A DNA stretch of 64,000 bases, taken from positions 610-64,609 of the forward strand of contig NZ_JAQZSG010000005.1 in NCBI RefSeq assembly GCF_028745515.1. The letters are read 5' to 3'. This document shows positions 18,918 through 28,274 of the stretch, one piece after another. This stretch comes from Paenibacillus thermotolerans (GTDB lineage Bacteria > Bacillota > Bacilli > Paenibacillales > YIM-B00363). The notes beneath the pieces were generated by a model, which had not been told where the DNA came from, made no database searches, and saw only the letters and a list, made by a program, of their open reading frames with translations. Positions within the stretch are counted from its first letter, which is position 1. Every line of letters begins with the position of its first letter. Both the position numbers and the translations under genes were made by a program.

Positions 18918-18992
18918 CGCGCCACGGCGGGATTCGAACCCGCGACGCATAGTTTAGGAAACTATCGCTCTATCCTGCTGAGCTACGGGCGC
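18918..18992 (-). tRNA. tRNA-Arg (CCT), with a bulged acceptor stem
   Basis: D arm, anticodon stem ATAGT/ACTAT with loop TTCCTAA (CCT), T loop TTCGAAT with GCGGG/CCCGC stem, discriminator G. The 5' acceptor strand is GCGCCCG but the 3' strand reads CGTGGCGC, one base longer: pairing needs a bulged T between positions 67 and 68. No CCA encoded. A single-base insertion, a sequencing error or a tolerated bulge are all possible. Confidence 0.85.
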
Positions 18993-19081
18993 TTGAAGTA
19001 AATATAAATCTAACATGAAACGGCGACCGATGCAAGGTGAAAACGCTGGCGAAGCTTCCGGTTCCGTGGAAAAATCCATGC

Positions 19082-19780
19082 CTAGAACTGGATCGACTTG
19101 CTCAACCGCACCGGGTCCATAATAATGATACGCTTCTTGTCTACGGATATGATTCCATCGTCCTGAAGCTCCTGAAGCACCTTAGTCACCGATTCGCGAA
19201 CCGTTCCCACCATATTCGCGATCTGCTGGTGCGTAAGCTTCAAGTCGATGCGCGTTCCTTCGGGCACTTTCACCCCATATTCCGTCGAAAGACGTTCGAT
19301 ATTTTTTATAATGCGCGACCGGACGTCCAGGAACGTTAAATCGTGAATTTTGTCGTTCGCTTTGCGGAGGCGTTTCATCGTTACCCCCAGCAGCTTCAGG
19401 CACAGCTTCGGGCTTCGCACCAGAAATTGAGCGAAATCGTTCCTCGACAGCGTAAAAACCGTGGTGGCATCGATCGTCTCCGCTGTGGCCGAACGGGTGG
19501 CGCCGCTCTCGATTAACGCCATTTCTCCGAAAAAATCGCCGTCTCTAAATAACGATAACGTGATTTCCTTCGTTTGGTCGAGCGTTTGCTCGAGGCGGTA
19601 TATTTTCACGAAGCCGGTGCTGATGACGAACAGCTCTTCGCCGGGGTCCCCCTCGAAGAACAAAATCGTCCCCTTCTTAAACGTGCGCTCCTTGAACAAA
19701 GGCGCAATCGCGGCCAATTCTTCGGAATCGAAGTCCTCCAAGATCGGAACGTTCTTCAATAATTTCGTGATATCGTGCAT
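19082..19780 (-). CDS. Crp/Fnr family transcription regulator
   Basis: The 232 residues hold an N-terminal cyclic-nucleotide-binding-like beta roll (about 15-125; GTILFFEGDPGEELFVISTGFVKIYR, FFGEMALIESGATRSATAE), a dimer helix, and a C-terminal winged helix with LTHQQIANMVGTVRESVTKVLQELQDDGII. No FNR-type N-terminal cysteine cluster is present. The phosphate-cassette-like GEMALIE..TRSA is close to Crp, but Firmicute relatives rarely bind cAMP, so the ligand is unknown. ATG 19780 is better spaced from GGGGG than ATG 19786. The HD-GYP gene lies 21-27 bases upstream in the same direction. Confidence 0.88.
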   Translation of the reverse strand: MHDITKLLKNVPILEDFDSEELAAIAPLFKERTFKKGTILFFEGDPGEELFVISTGFVKIYRLEQTLDQTKEITLSLFRDGDFFGEMALIESGATRSATAETIDATTVFTLSRNDFAQFLVRSPKLCLKLLGVTMKRLRKANDKIHDLTFLDVRSRIIKNIERLSTEYGVKVPEGTRIDLKLTHQQIANMVGTVRESVTKVLQELQDDGIISVDKKRIIIMDPVRLSKSIQF

Positions 19781-19806
19781 ATTCATGCCCCCGACGGAAT
19801 TCCAGC

Positions 19807-20925
19807 CTAAAATAAAGGAGCGGCCGCCAATTCCTCCCCAACCCGGTTGATCATTACGCTCAGCTTCTGGGAAAGGTCAATCTCAAAGGGCTTCTGCAGT
19901 TCCAGTCCATAGCGGTTTCGTAATATTCGGACGACCGGCCTGTGTTTGCACATCGGATTTACTTTGGATACAATGCCTTGCTCTCCTGTATTCAATGATA
20001 CACTAACGCCAACTGGGAAAACAGCCACTTTATTTCGAAATAGCTCAACTTTTTCCTTATCGAAAAAGGTTCCCGTATTCGCATACAGCATATCAAGCGC
20101 CTCATGAGGCAAAAACGGTTGTTTCCGGTAACATCTCGAATGGGTTAGCGCGACATAAGCGTCGGCAATGCCTACCAGACGGGCAAACGGATGGATCGCC
20201 GAACCCTTCAGTCCGAAAGGGTAACCGGAACCGTCCACCCGCTCATGGTGCTGCAATGCGCATTGCGACGCAGCGAAGAGGATTCCGGGTTCCGCCTTCA
20301 ACAATTGGAAGCCTTGAAGCGTGTGCGTCTGGACCTCCCGGAATTCCTCCGCCGTCAACGGGCCGGGCTTATGGAGAAGCTCCGCAGGGATGCGAAGATT
20401 TCCGATATCGTGAAGCAGCGCCCCAAGCGACAATGTATATAAATCATCGCCTTTGTAGCCTTCGATCATGCCCAGCTTGGTCGCATATACGCAGACGTTG
20501 ACGGAGTTTTGAATAAACATATCGACATTTCGCCCGCCGGGTTGTATCGGGTGATCGGTCATCATGATCCAATCGTCATGCCGGTTGGCCAGATCGCGTA
20601 TAGCCATCATAATGCTGTCGTGGCAATGCCGGGAAAGAGATAGGGTTCCTTCAGACAAAGAGGAGGGGGCCGTAGAAACGAGATTGCAAATTTTCCGCAT
20701 CGTATTTACTAGCGCTATTTCGACTCGAATGCTGTCTTCGATGAAGATGTCTTCCGTAAGAGGATCTTCCACATATACGTATTCGTAGCCTAATTGCTGC
20801 AGCCTGGAGATAATGTGATGCGTCAATTCCACTCGATAGCCTACAAGCACATGCCCCTCGGCCGTGTAGATCGGGCGGCCCAGCTTCATGCCGGGCAGGC
20901 ACCTTGCGGTCGGGATCAGTCTCAT
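19807..20925 (-). CDS. HD-GYP domain protein, likely cyclic-di-GMP phosphodiesterase
   Basis: A 372-residue protein with an N-terminal domain (about 1-100, GMKLGRPIYTAEGHVLVGYRVELT) common in HD-GYP proteins, and a complete HD-GYP domain: LLHDIGNLRIP (HD metal ligands), HHERVDGSGYP (GYP motif) and FARLVGIADAYVAL. Predicted to linearise cyclic-di-GMP. No membrane segment or receiver domain. AGGTG is nine bases before ATG 20925. It probably forms a transcription unit with the Crp/Fnr gene that follows it, linking second-messenger turnover to transcription; the link is inference. Confidence 0.87.
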   Translation of the reverse strand: MRLIPTARCLPGMKLGRPIYTAEGHVLVGYRVELTHHIISRLQQLGYEYVYVEDPLTEDIFIEDSIRVEIALVNTMRKICNLVSTAPSSLSEGTLSLSRHCHDSIMMAIRDLANRHDDWIMMTDHPIQPGGRNVDMFIQNSVNVCVYATKLGMIEGYKGDDLYTLSLGALLHDIGNLRIPAELLHKPGPLTAEEFREVQTHTLQGFQLLKAEPGILFAASQCALQHHERVDGSGYPFGLKGSAIHPFARLVGIADAYVALTHSRCYRKQPFLPHEALDMLYANTGTFFDKEKVELFRNKVAVFPVGVSVSLNTGEQGIVSKVNPMCKHRPVVRILRNRYGLELQKPFEIDLSQKLSVMINRVGEELAAAPLF

Positions 20926-21062
20926 GGCTAATTTCACCTATGTTCCTAAAATATAACGAGCCTCCGGAAAGCAGACCGGAGGACTCGGTTCATGAGAAAC
21001 ATTATGTCACAATATGGAATCCCGTTTCTGTGTGTTACTCAACAAAAATAATGTGTACTTTT

Positions 21063-22024
<962 letters not shown>

Positions 22025-22045
22025 TCATTCCTCTCGGTCCCGGGC

Positions 22046-22192
22046 TGTGGATAAAAAGGCGAACAAGCATTCTTTTGTTAACATGGTGTGTATAATTATG
22101 TGGATAACTTAAAAAAGTCTTGTGGACATGCGCTTCTCATGGTAGTAGTGTATATTGAAAAATGCTCCCAAGCAAATTGTGCTTGTGGACAT
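22046..22192 (+). promoter_or_regulatory. Cluster of DnaA-box-like sites before ychF
   Basis: Two perfect TGTGGATAA boxes at 22046-22054 and 22099-22107 and two TGTGGACAT near-boxes at 22121-22129 and 22184-22192, all in the same orientation. Confidence 0.5.
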
Positions 22193-22203
22193 CCTACTAT
22201 ATA
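22177..22203 (+). promoter_or_regulatory. Probable promoter of ychF
   Basis: A perfect TATAAT at 22198-22203; the best -35, TTGTGC at 22177-22182, leaves a short 15-base spacer. It overlaps a DnaA-like site. Confidence 0.45.
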
Positions 22204-22253
22204 ATGTACAAGAAGATTGACGGAAAATAATCGAACGGGAGTTGTGTAGATAG

Positions 22254-23354
22254 ATGGCTTTAAAAGCGGGGATTGTCGGATTGCCGAACGTGGGCAAATC
22301 GACGTTGTTTAATGCAATCACACAGGCGGGGGCGGAATCGGCGAACTATCCGTTCTGTACGATCGACCCGAACGTAGGCGTGGTGGAGGTTCCTGATGAA
22401 CGCCTGCAAGGCTTGGCGAACATTGTGAGCCCGCAGCGGATCGTGCCGACGGCTTTCGAATTTGTGGATATTGCCGGTTTGGTGAAAGGCGCAAGCAAGG
22501 GCGAAGGACTCGGAAATAAATTTTTGGCTCATATTCGCGAGGTGGACGCAATCGTTCACGTCGTCCGCTGCTTTGTAGACGAAAATATTACCCACGTGTC
22601 CGGCGGCGTCAATCCGCTTAGCGATATTGAGACGATTAATTTGGAGCTTATTTTGGCCGACTTGGAGTCCGTGGAAAAACGGCTGGAGCGCACCAAGAAA
22701 AATTTAAAGAGCGGCGACAAAAAATATGCGATCGAGGCCGAGGCGTTGGAGCGGGTCAAAGAAGCGCTTTATAACGACAAGCCGGCGCGCAGCGTCGAGC
22801 TCAGCGACGAAGAGCGTCTGCTGCTCCGCGATCTGCATTTGATTACGATGAAGCCTGTGCTGTATGCGGCGAACGTCAGCGAGGAAGAGGCGGCAAATTC
22901 CGAAGGGAATCCGTATGTGGCGAAGGTTCGCGAGTTTGCGGCGGCGGAAGGGGCTGAGGTCGTTCCGATCAGTGCCAAGGTGGAGTCGGAAATCGCCGAG
23001 CTGGAAGGCGAAGACAAGGCGATGTTCTTGGAGGAGCTGGGCCTTAAAGAATCCGGGTTGGACCGGCTGATTCAGGCTGCTTACAAGCTGCTAGGGTTGT
23101 ATACTTACTTCACGGCGGGCGTACAAGAGGTTCGCGCATGGACGATTCGTGCGGGTACGAAAGCGCCGGGCGCCGCGGGCGTCATTCATACCGACTTCGA
23201 ACGCGGCTTTATTCGTGCCGAGGTCGTGAGCTACGATGATCTGATCGCTTGCGGTTCCATGAACGCGGCGAAGGAGAAAGGCTTGCTTCGCCTTGAGGGG
23301 AAAGATTACGTGGTGCGCGACGGCGACGTCATGCATTTCCGGTTTAACGTGTAA
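22254..23354 (+). CDS. ychF: Redox-regulated ATPase/GTPase YchF
   Basis: Obg-family P-loop NTPase that binds ribosomes; bacterial YchF prefers ATP. The 366 residues have G1 [10 protein letters not shown] near the N-terminus, the switch and Walker B in [22 protein letters not shown], a helical insertion, and a C-terminal TGS domain (about 285-366; [39 protein letters not shown]). Length is standard. It ends with a strong terminator before prfA. Confidence 0.97.
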   Translation: MALKAGIVGLPNVGKSTLFNAITQAGAESANYPFCTIDPNVGVVEVPDERLQGLANIVSPQRIVPTAFEFVDIAGLVKGASKGEGLGNKFLAHIREVDAIVHVVRCFVDENITHVSGGVNPLSDIETINLELILADLESVEKRLERTKKNLKSGDKKYAIEAEALERVKEALYNDKPARSVELSDEERLLLRDLHLITMKPVLYAANVSEEEAANSEGNPYVAKVREFAAAEGAEVVPISAKVESEIAELEGEDKAMFLEELGLKESGLDRLIQAAYKLLGLYTYFTAGVQEVRAWTIRAGTKAPGAAGVIHTDFERGFIRAEVVSYDDLIACGSMNAAKEKGLLRLEGKDYVVRDGDVMHFRFNV

Positions 23355-23373
23355 TTGAGTGCGATTGGGATTC

Positions 23374-23407
23374 AGGCGGTTGAAGCTGGGGCTTAGCCGC
23401 CTTTTTT
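23374..23407 (+). terminator. Terminator of ychF
   Basis: GGCGG and inner TGAAGC arms pair with GCTTA and GCCGCC, followed by six T. Confidence 0.9.
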
Positions 23408-23452
23408 GCTTGGGGATGGATTGATGCTGGAAGGATTGGAAGCGTTGTTTCG

Positions 23453-23482
23453 TTGACATCTGTTTTTCGGGCATCATATACT
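23453..23482 (+). promoter_or_regulatory. Sigma-A promoter of the prfA operon
   Basis: Perfect TTGACA at 23453-23458 and TATACT at 23477-23482 with an 18-base spacer, 36 bases before the prfA start. Confidence 0.8.
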
Positions 23483-23517
23483 TAAAGGATGAAGATACTA
23501 GCTAAGAGGTGAGATCC

Positions 23518-24594
23518 ATGCTTGATCGTTTAGAAGCGCTTGCCAACCGGTACGAAAAGCTTAGCGAGCTGCTTTGCGATCCGGATGTGGCCAGCGACAG
23601 CAAGAAGCTGCGCGAATACTCCAAAGAGCAGTCCGATCTGCAAGAGGTGTATAACGCGTATCAAGAATATAAATCGGTGTCCGAGCAATTGTCGGACGCT
23701 CGCACCATGCTCGGAGAGAAGCTTGACGACGAAATGAAGGAGCTTGTGAAGCTTGAGGTTTCCGAGCTGACGGAGCGCAAGGATGCGCTCGAAGAGCAAA
23801 TTCGCGTGCTGCTCCTGCCGAAGGACCCGAACGACGACAAGAACGTCATCGTGGAAATTCGCGGCGCGGCGGGCGGCGAGGAAGCGGCTTTGTTCGCGGC
23901 GGAATTGTACCGCATGTATACGAAATATGCCGATATGCAGGGCTGGCGGACGGAGCTGATGGAAGCGAGCGAGAGCGATCTCGGCGGGTTCAAGGAAATC
24001 ATCTTCGTTGTCAAAGGCAAAGGCGCCTATTCGAAGCTTAAGTTCGAGAGCGGCGCGCACCGCGTGCAGCGCGTGCCGGAGACGGAATCCGGCGGACGGA
24101 TCCATACGTCGACTTCGACCGTTGTCGTTATGCCGGAAGTGGAGGACGTGGAAGTTGAGATTAAGGAAAGCGATATTCGCGTCGACACGTTCTGTTCGTC
24201 CGGCGCAGGCGGACAGTCCGTCAATACGACGAAATCGGCCGTGCGCGTAACGCACCTTCCGACAGGCATCGTGGCGACATGTCAAGACGGCAAATCGCAA
24301 AACTCCAATAAAGAGATGGCATTGCGGGTGCTCCGCGCCCGTATTTACGAGAAGAAGCTGCTGGAAGAGCAGGAGAAATACGATTCGGAGCGCCGGAACA
24401 AGGTCGGCACGGGCGACCGAAGCGAGCGCATTCGGACGTACAATTATCCGCAAAGCCGGGTGACGGACCACCGGATCGGTTTGACGCTGCATAAGCTGGA
24501 CCAAGTGTTGAACGGCGATATAGAAGAGATCATATCCGCGTTGACGGTCGCATCCCAATCGGAGATGGCCGAGAGAGGGGAATATTCCGCGTGA
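23518..24594 (+). CDS. prfA: Peptide chain release factor 1
   Basis: Terminates translation at UAA and UAG. The 358-residue protein has the codon-recognition tripeptide PET in [14 protein letters not shown] and the catalytic GGQ at 231-233, whose glutamine is the target of PrmC, encoded next. ATG 23518 with AAGAGGTGA is chosen over GTG 23509, which overlaps the ribosome site. First gene after a strong promoter; its stop overlaps the prmC start. Confidence 0.98.
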   Translation: MLDRLEALANRYEKLSELLCDPDVASDSKKLREYSKEQSDLQEVYNAYQEYKSVSEQLSDARTMLGEKLDDEMKELVKLEVSELTERKDALEEQIRVLLLPKDPNDDKNVIVEIRGAAGGEEAALFAAELYRMYTKYADMQGWRTELMEASESDLGGFKEIIFVVKGKGAYSKLKFESGAHRVQRVPETESGGRIHTSTSTVVVMPEVEDVEVEIKESDIRVDTFCSSGAGGQSVNTTKSAVRVTHLPTGIVATCQDGKSQNSNKEMALRVLRARIYEKKLLEEQEKYDSERRNKVGTGDRSERIRTYNYPQSRVTDHRIGLTLHKLDQVLNGDIEEIISALTVASQSEMAERGEYSA

Positions 24595-25481
24595 CAACAT
24601 CCGGAATGACAACTAGAGAAGCCTTTATGAGGGCTTCTTCTTTTTTGCTCGGGCGCGGGGTAAGCGAGCACGCCGCTTCGGCGGAGCTGCTGCTGCAGCA
24701 CGTGCTTGGCGTCTCGCGTACCAGATTGCTGCTGGTGTGGAGCGATCCGATCGAAGAGGAGGCGTTCGGCAAGCTATGGGACCTGCTGCAGCGCCGCGCG
24801 GCGGGCGAACCCGTGCAATACATTATGGGGGAAGCTTACTTTTACGGGCTGCCGTTTCGGGTGACGCCGGCGGTGCTTATTCCGCGTCCGGAGACGGAGC
24901 TGCTCGTGGAACGCATTGCGGCGATCGGCCGGGAGCTGTGGGAGCCCGGGTCCGGAGCGCGTCCGGTCATTGTGGATGTCGGGGCCGGAAGCGGCGCTAT
25001 CGGTGTTTCGCTGGCGGCGGAGAACCCTTCGTGGCGCGTGTTTTGCTCGGATATTAGTGTTGATGCGCTTGCTGTTGCGGCGTCCAACGCGGAGCGCAAT
25101 GGCGTAACGGATCGAGTGCGGTTTCTGGAAGGGGATTTACTGGAGCCTGCCGCACGTGAGTTGGGGGAGACAATCGATATGTTGGTGTCCAATCCGCCTT
25201 ATATTCGTTCGAGCGACATTAACGAGCTGCAGGTGGAGGTTCGCGACTATGAGCCGCATCTTGCGCTTGACGGAGGTCCGGACGGACTGGCACCGTATCG
25301 ACGGATACTTGAGCAGATGCGGGAATTCAACGTGTGGCCGCGTTTGGTCGGCTTCGAGGTCGGAATGGGCCAGGCGCGCGATTTGGAGCAGATGCTGAGG
25401 GAGACGTGCCGCTGGACCGAGCTGCTCGTTGTACCGGATTTGGCGGGGATTGAGCGCCATGTTATCGGGGTTCGCCGTTAA
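24591..25481 (+). CDS. prmC: Release factor glutamine methyltransferase
   Basis: Methylates the GGQ glutamine of release factors using S-adenosylmethionine. The 296 residues include an N-terminal helical domain and a Rossmann methyltransferase domain with [15 protein letters not shown] and the catalytic NPPY (Asn201) in [11 protein letters not shown] 24591 overlaps the prfA stop (GTGA), so the pair is coupled, as is normal. ATG 24606 is possible but lacks a ribosome site. Confidence 0.95.
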   Translation: MTTSGMTTREAFMRASSFLLGRGVSEHAASAELLLQHVLGVSRTRLLLVWSDPIEEEAFGKLWDLLQRRAAGEPVQYIMGEAYFYGLPFRVTPAVLIPRPETELLVERIAAIGRELWEPGSGARPVIVDVGAGSGAIGVSLAAENPSWRVFCSDISVDALAVAASNAERNGVTDRVRFLEGDLLEPAARELGETIDMLVSNPPYIRSSDINELQVEVRDYEPHLALDGGPDGLAPYRRILEQMREFNVWPRLVGFEVGMGQARDLEQMLRETCRWTELLVVPDLAGIERHVIGVRR

Positions 25482-25490
25482 GAGGTACGG

Positions 25491-25549
25491 GTGACGGGAC
25501 CGCATACGATAGAGGAAGCGCGCGAACCCGTTGGTACACACATACCGGA
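25491..25549 (+). pseudogene. Decayed fragment of spoIIR
   Basis: These 59 bases match 26562-26620 inside spoIIR without gaps and with about nine mismatches. In frame they read VTGPHTIEEAREPVGTHIPE against VKGPQTIEEARETVRTHIPE in SpoIIR. The match stops abruptly on both sides. I infer a remnant of a partial duplication between prmC and the intact spoIIR. Confidence 0.75.
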
Positions 25550-25644
25550 AATACGATTGTCATTGTTGACGCGTATATTGGCGTGCGGGTTGGCGTGGCG
25601 GTTAGTTGCCGCTTTTGGGGCAGCGGATAGGATGGGGACCCGGT

Positions 25645-25789
25645 AGTGGATAAGCGATACGGGGAAACCTGTGACCTGTGATTATCCACTTGTGGATGTG
25701 TGTAATGTTGATAAGTTTGTGGGTAAGTGGATATCCACTGTGGATATTCGCTTGAATCGTGTGGATGGCACGTTATGAAATGTGGATAA
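25645..25789. promoter_or_regulatory. DnaA-box cluster upstream of spoIIR and ywlC
   Basis: Sites close to TTATCCACA or its complement lie at 25645 (AGTGGATAA), 25682 (TTATCCACT), 25691 (TGTGGATGT), about 25731 (ATATCCACT), 25739 (TGTGGATAT), 25760 (TGTGGATGG) and 25781 (TGTGGATAA, perfect). From memory, B. subtilis has a DnaA-box cluster upstream of ywlC that modulates initiation; this one is at the same syntenic position. Confidence 0.65.
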
Positions 25790-25800
25790 ATTATGTTCGG

Positions 25801-25826
25801 CCGGGGAGTTATCCCCGGTTTTTTTG
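25801..25826 (+). terminator. Terminator
   Basis: CCGGGGA-GTTA-TCCCCGG followed by seven T. It may end the prfA-prmC transcript some 320 bases after prmC. Confidence 0.8.
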
Positions 25827-25839
25827 TTGTGTTGTGGTT

Positions 25840-26022
25840 GAGAGGGTGCAGCGGGAGAAGTTCCGTTGGAGGGGGCAGAGTGTGGTAAGAGGGGAGGGCA
25901 GCGGAAGAAAACTCCGTTGGAAGTAGCAGGAGGTGGCGGTTGAGAGGGTATAGCGGGAGAAAGTTCTGTTGGAAGTAGCTGGATGTGGTGGTTGAGAGGG
26001 TGCAGCGGGAGAAGTTCCGTTG
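25840..26022. repeat. GC-rich minisatellite, four imperfect units
   Basis: Units beginning GAGAGGG..CAGCGG recur at about 25840, 25887, 25942 and 25994, spaced 47-55 bases. Each holds a small palindrome AGCGGGA-n5-TCCGTT. Open frames running antisense through it are repetitive Pro/Thr/Ser sequence and not credible. Confidence 0.7.
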
Positions 26023-26029
26023 GAGCACA

Positions 26030-26222
26030 TGAAAATAACAACACTCTGAGTTGCTAAGGGGCCTATTTTGGACACCTTCAGAAAAATAGCAACACTACGA
26101 GTGGCTATTCGGCGAAAATCAGGTGTGGGAGGCTCATTTTCAGCTTGATAGCAATCTGTAGTGTTGCTATTTTCTACAAGCCCCCTAAAACAAGTCCGAT
26201 AGCAACACGTAGTTTGCTTAAT
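26030..26222. repeat. TAGCAACACT palindromic repeats, four units
   Basis: Four imperfect palindromes of the type TAGCAACACT..AGTGTTGCTA lie near 26036-26056, 26086-26107, 26147-26171 and 26199-26220. The second and third also form a 16-17 bp inverted pair (26083-26098 with 26158-26174) that could fold into a larger cruciform. Confidence 0.7.
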
Positions 26223-26330
26223 TCCGAGCCAACTAAAAACTACAGCTAGATTTATAGAATCATAGGTTTAGAGAGTCCCTCGGCTGTCCATACTGTGGGT
26301 ATGAGGCAAGGTCGAGAGGGGATGGCACGG

Positions 26331-27005
26331 GTGAAGCAATCATTTTGGAAATCATTCTTTTTTGTACATGTAGCTTTGATGGTGCTTGTCATGTCTTGGG
26401 AGCAAGGGAAAAATGACGCAGTGATCGCCGCGGCGGCTAACGACGTTACGATTCCGCAGGAATCGATTCGGCTAAGAATTCTCGCAGACTCGGACGCGAC
26501 AGAAGACCAACTGCTGAAGCGCCGCATCCGCGATGCGATTATCGAGCAGATGAACGCATGGGTGAAGGGGCCGCAAACGATCGAGGAAGCACGAGAAACC
26601 GTTCGCACACACATACCGGAGCTGGAGACGCTTGTCGGCCGATATGTAAGAGAAGCGGGATATGACTATACTTACAAAGTGGAACTCGGCATCGTGCCGT
26701 TCCCTACTAAAGTGTACGGAGATAAAGTATACCCGGCCGGGGACTATGAGGCGCTGCGCGTCACGCTCGGACGGGGACTCGGTCAAAACTGGTGGTGCGT
26801 GCTGTTTCCGCCGCTTTGCTTCGTGGACGTGACGGCGGGCGAATCCCCGAACAAGGATAAGGATCAGCCGGCGAAAAGCGGCGGCGAAAAGGTTGCCGCA
26901 AATGCAACCGCAGAGGCGACAGGCTCCGATGAGGTGGAGTTCCGTTTCTTCCTGTTCGACTGGTTCAAAGGCTTCACGCATACGGTGCAATCGTGGTTCG
27001 CGTAA
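26331..27005 (+). CDS. spoIIR: Stage II sporulation protein R
   Basis: Forespore-secreted signal that triggers SpoIIGA processing of pro-sigma-E in the mother cell; normally transcribed by sigma-F. The product has an N-terminal membrane/signal segment (SFFFVHVALMVLVMSW) and the family core IRLRILADSDATEDQLLKRRIRDAIIEQM...YKVELGIVPFPTKVYGDKVYPAGDYEALRVTLG.GLGQNWWCVLFPPLCFVD. A charged linker and a short hydrophobic end follow. GTG 26331 is best spaced from GAGAGGGG; ATG 26322 is the alternative. Adjacent to ywlC as in B. subtilis. Confidence 0.95.
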   Translation: MKQSFWKSFFFVHVALMVLVMSWEQGKNDAVIAAAANDVTIPQESIRLRILADSDATEDQLLKRRIRDAIIEQMNAWVKGPQTIEEARETVRTHIPELETLVGRYVREAGYDYTYKVELGIVPFPTKVYGDKVYPAGDYEALRVTLGRGLGQNWWCVLFPPLCFVDVTAGESPNKDKDQPAKSGGEKVAANATAEATGSDEVEFRFFLFDWFKGFTHTVQSWFA

Positions 27006-27008
27006 TTG

Positions 27009-27017
27009 TGATATAAT
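27009..27017 (+). promoter_or_regulatory. Extended -10 element before ywlC
   Basis: TG-A-TATAAT at 27009-27017, 40 bases before the ywlC start; no good -35. The ORF of spoIIR ends at 27005. Confidence 0.5.
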
Positions 27018-27056
27018 GGGAGCGCATCATAACAAAAAGGACGGAAGAATACCCGA

Positions 27057-28163
27057 ATGCCAGCGAACCAGAACCAAAACCAAAACCAGAACCCAATCGG
27101 AACCAAATTATGGAATGTCCAACATATACCAAGCGACAGCCTCCGGGGCAACCTCTCGGAGGCTGCGGCTTTGCTGCGCGAGGGCGCGCTCGTAGCGTTC
27201 CCGACCGAGACCGTGTACGGGCTCGGGGCCGATGCGCGGAACACCGAAGCGGTGGAGCGGATATTCGCCGCCAAGGGACGACCGTCGGACAATCCGCTGA
27301 TCGTGCATATCGCGGATGTGGAGGCGGCGGAGCAGCTGGCGGAGCATATTAACGAGACGGAACGCAGACTGATCGAGCGGTTTTGGCCGGGGCCGCTCAC
27401 GCTCGTACTGCCGGTGCGGCCCGGCGCGGTTTCGCCCCGCGTGACGGCGGGGCTCGATACGGTCGCGGTGCGCATGCCCGCGCACGAGACGGCGCTTGCG
27501 CTGATCGCGCAAGCAGGGGTGCCGGTGGCGGCGCCGAGCGCCAACCGGTCCGGGCGGCCCAGCCCGACGCTTGCACGTCATGTGCAGGAGGACCTCCAGG
27601 GCCGCATCGAGGGCATCGTCGACGGTGGACCGACCGACGTGGGCTTGGAGTCGACCGTAGCCCGGGTCGACGAAGAAGGGGCCGTACATATATTGCGGCC
27701 CGGAGGCATCACGGCGGAGTCGCTTCGCGACGCCGGGTTTATTGTAGCGGCGCATCGGCTGAGCGGCGCCAAAGAAGAGGAAGCTCCGCGCTCCCCCGGC
27801 ATGAAATACACGCACTACGCCCCCAAAGGGCGCTTGTGCGTGGTGGAAGGCGCAGCGGACGCGGTCCGCGCGCACATCCAAAATCGCGTTGACGACGACG
27901 CCGCGCAAGGGCTGCGAACCGCGGTGCTCGCGTTCGCGCCAACACCCGGCGCGGCGCTGCCGTACCGCGCCGACTACACCGTCGCCCTCGGCGAACGGGG
28001 CGACGCAACGACCGCGGCGCACAAGCTGTACGCCGCTTTAAGAGAATGCGACGCTCGGGACATCGCGCGCATTTACGCCGAAGCCGTCGACGCTTCCGGT
28101 CTCGGCTTCGCCTTCATGAACCGGCTGGAGAAGGCCGCCGGCGGCAACATCATCCGCGTCTGA
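27057..28163 (+). CDS. ywlC: Threonylcarbamoyl-AMP synthase (Sua5/YwlC type)
   Basis: Makes threonylcarbamoyl-AMP from threonine, bicarbonate and ATP for t6A37 in ANN-decoding tRNAs. The 368 residues comprise a YrdC domain (about 30-230; VAFPTETVYGLGADA, IFAAKGRPSDNPLIVHI, APSANRSGRPSPT) and a C-terminal Sua5 domain joined by the lid motif SPGMKYTHYAPKG. The N-terminus carries an odd Asn-Gln run (NQNQNQNQNP, residues 4-13) not expected in the family; a later start is possible but none has a better ribosome site. Confidence 0.95.
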   Translation: MPANQNQNQNQNPIGTKLWNVQHIPSDSLRGNLSEAAALLREGALVAFPTETVYGLGADARNTEAVERIFAAKGRPSDNPLIVHIADVEAAEQLAEHINETERRLIERFWPGPLTLVLPVRPGAVSPRVTAGLDTVAVRMPAHETALALIAQAGVPVAAPSANRSGRPSPTLARHVQEDLQGRIEGIVDGGPTDVGLESTVARVDEEGAVHILRPGGITAESLRDAGFIVAAHRLSGAKEEEAPRSPGMKYTHYAPKGRLCVVEGAADAVRAHIQNRVDDDAAQGLRTAVLAFAPTPGAALPYRADYTVALGERGDATTAAHKLYAALRECDARDIARIYAEAVDASGLGFAFMNRLEKAAGGNIIRV

Positions 28164-28223
28164 ACGCAACGCCGGTCAGGGACGAACACCTGTCTTCCGA
28201 CCGCTCAGACATGTTTCCCCTCT

Positions 28224-28254
28224 TGTCCGCATAGCATGGTTAGTGATAAGCGGA
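28224..28254. repeat. Single GCGGACAA inverted repeat
   Basis: TTGTCCGC and GCGGACAA flank a 15-base spacer between ywlC and mntP. The sequence is related to the TTAGCGGA family seen at 4-147 and 17829-18020, but the spacer is longer. Confidence 0.5.
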
Positions 28255-28274
28255 CAAACTAGGGGGCGGAAGCT

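Noticed and set aside
23530..24612. 360-codon frame antisense to prfA
   Set aside because: prfA is certain on the plus strand; the antisense product is Arg/His-rich shadow sequence.
25462..26075. Overlapping antisense open frames rich in Pro, Thr and Ser
   Set aside because: They are translations of the minisatellite and palindromic repeats.
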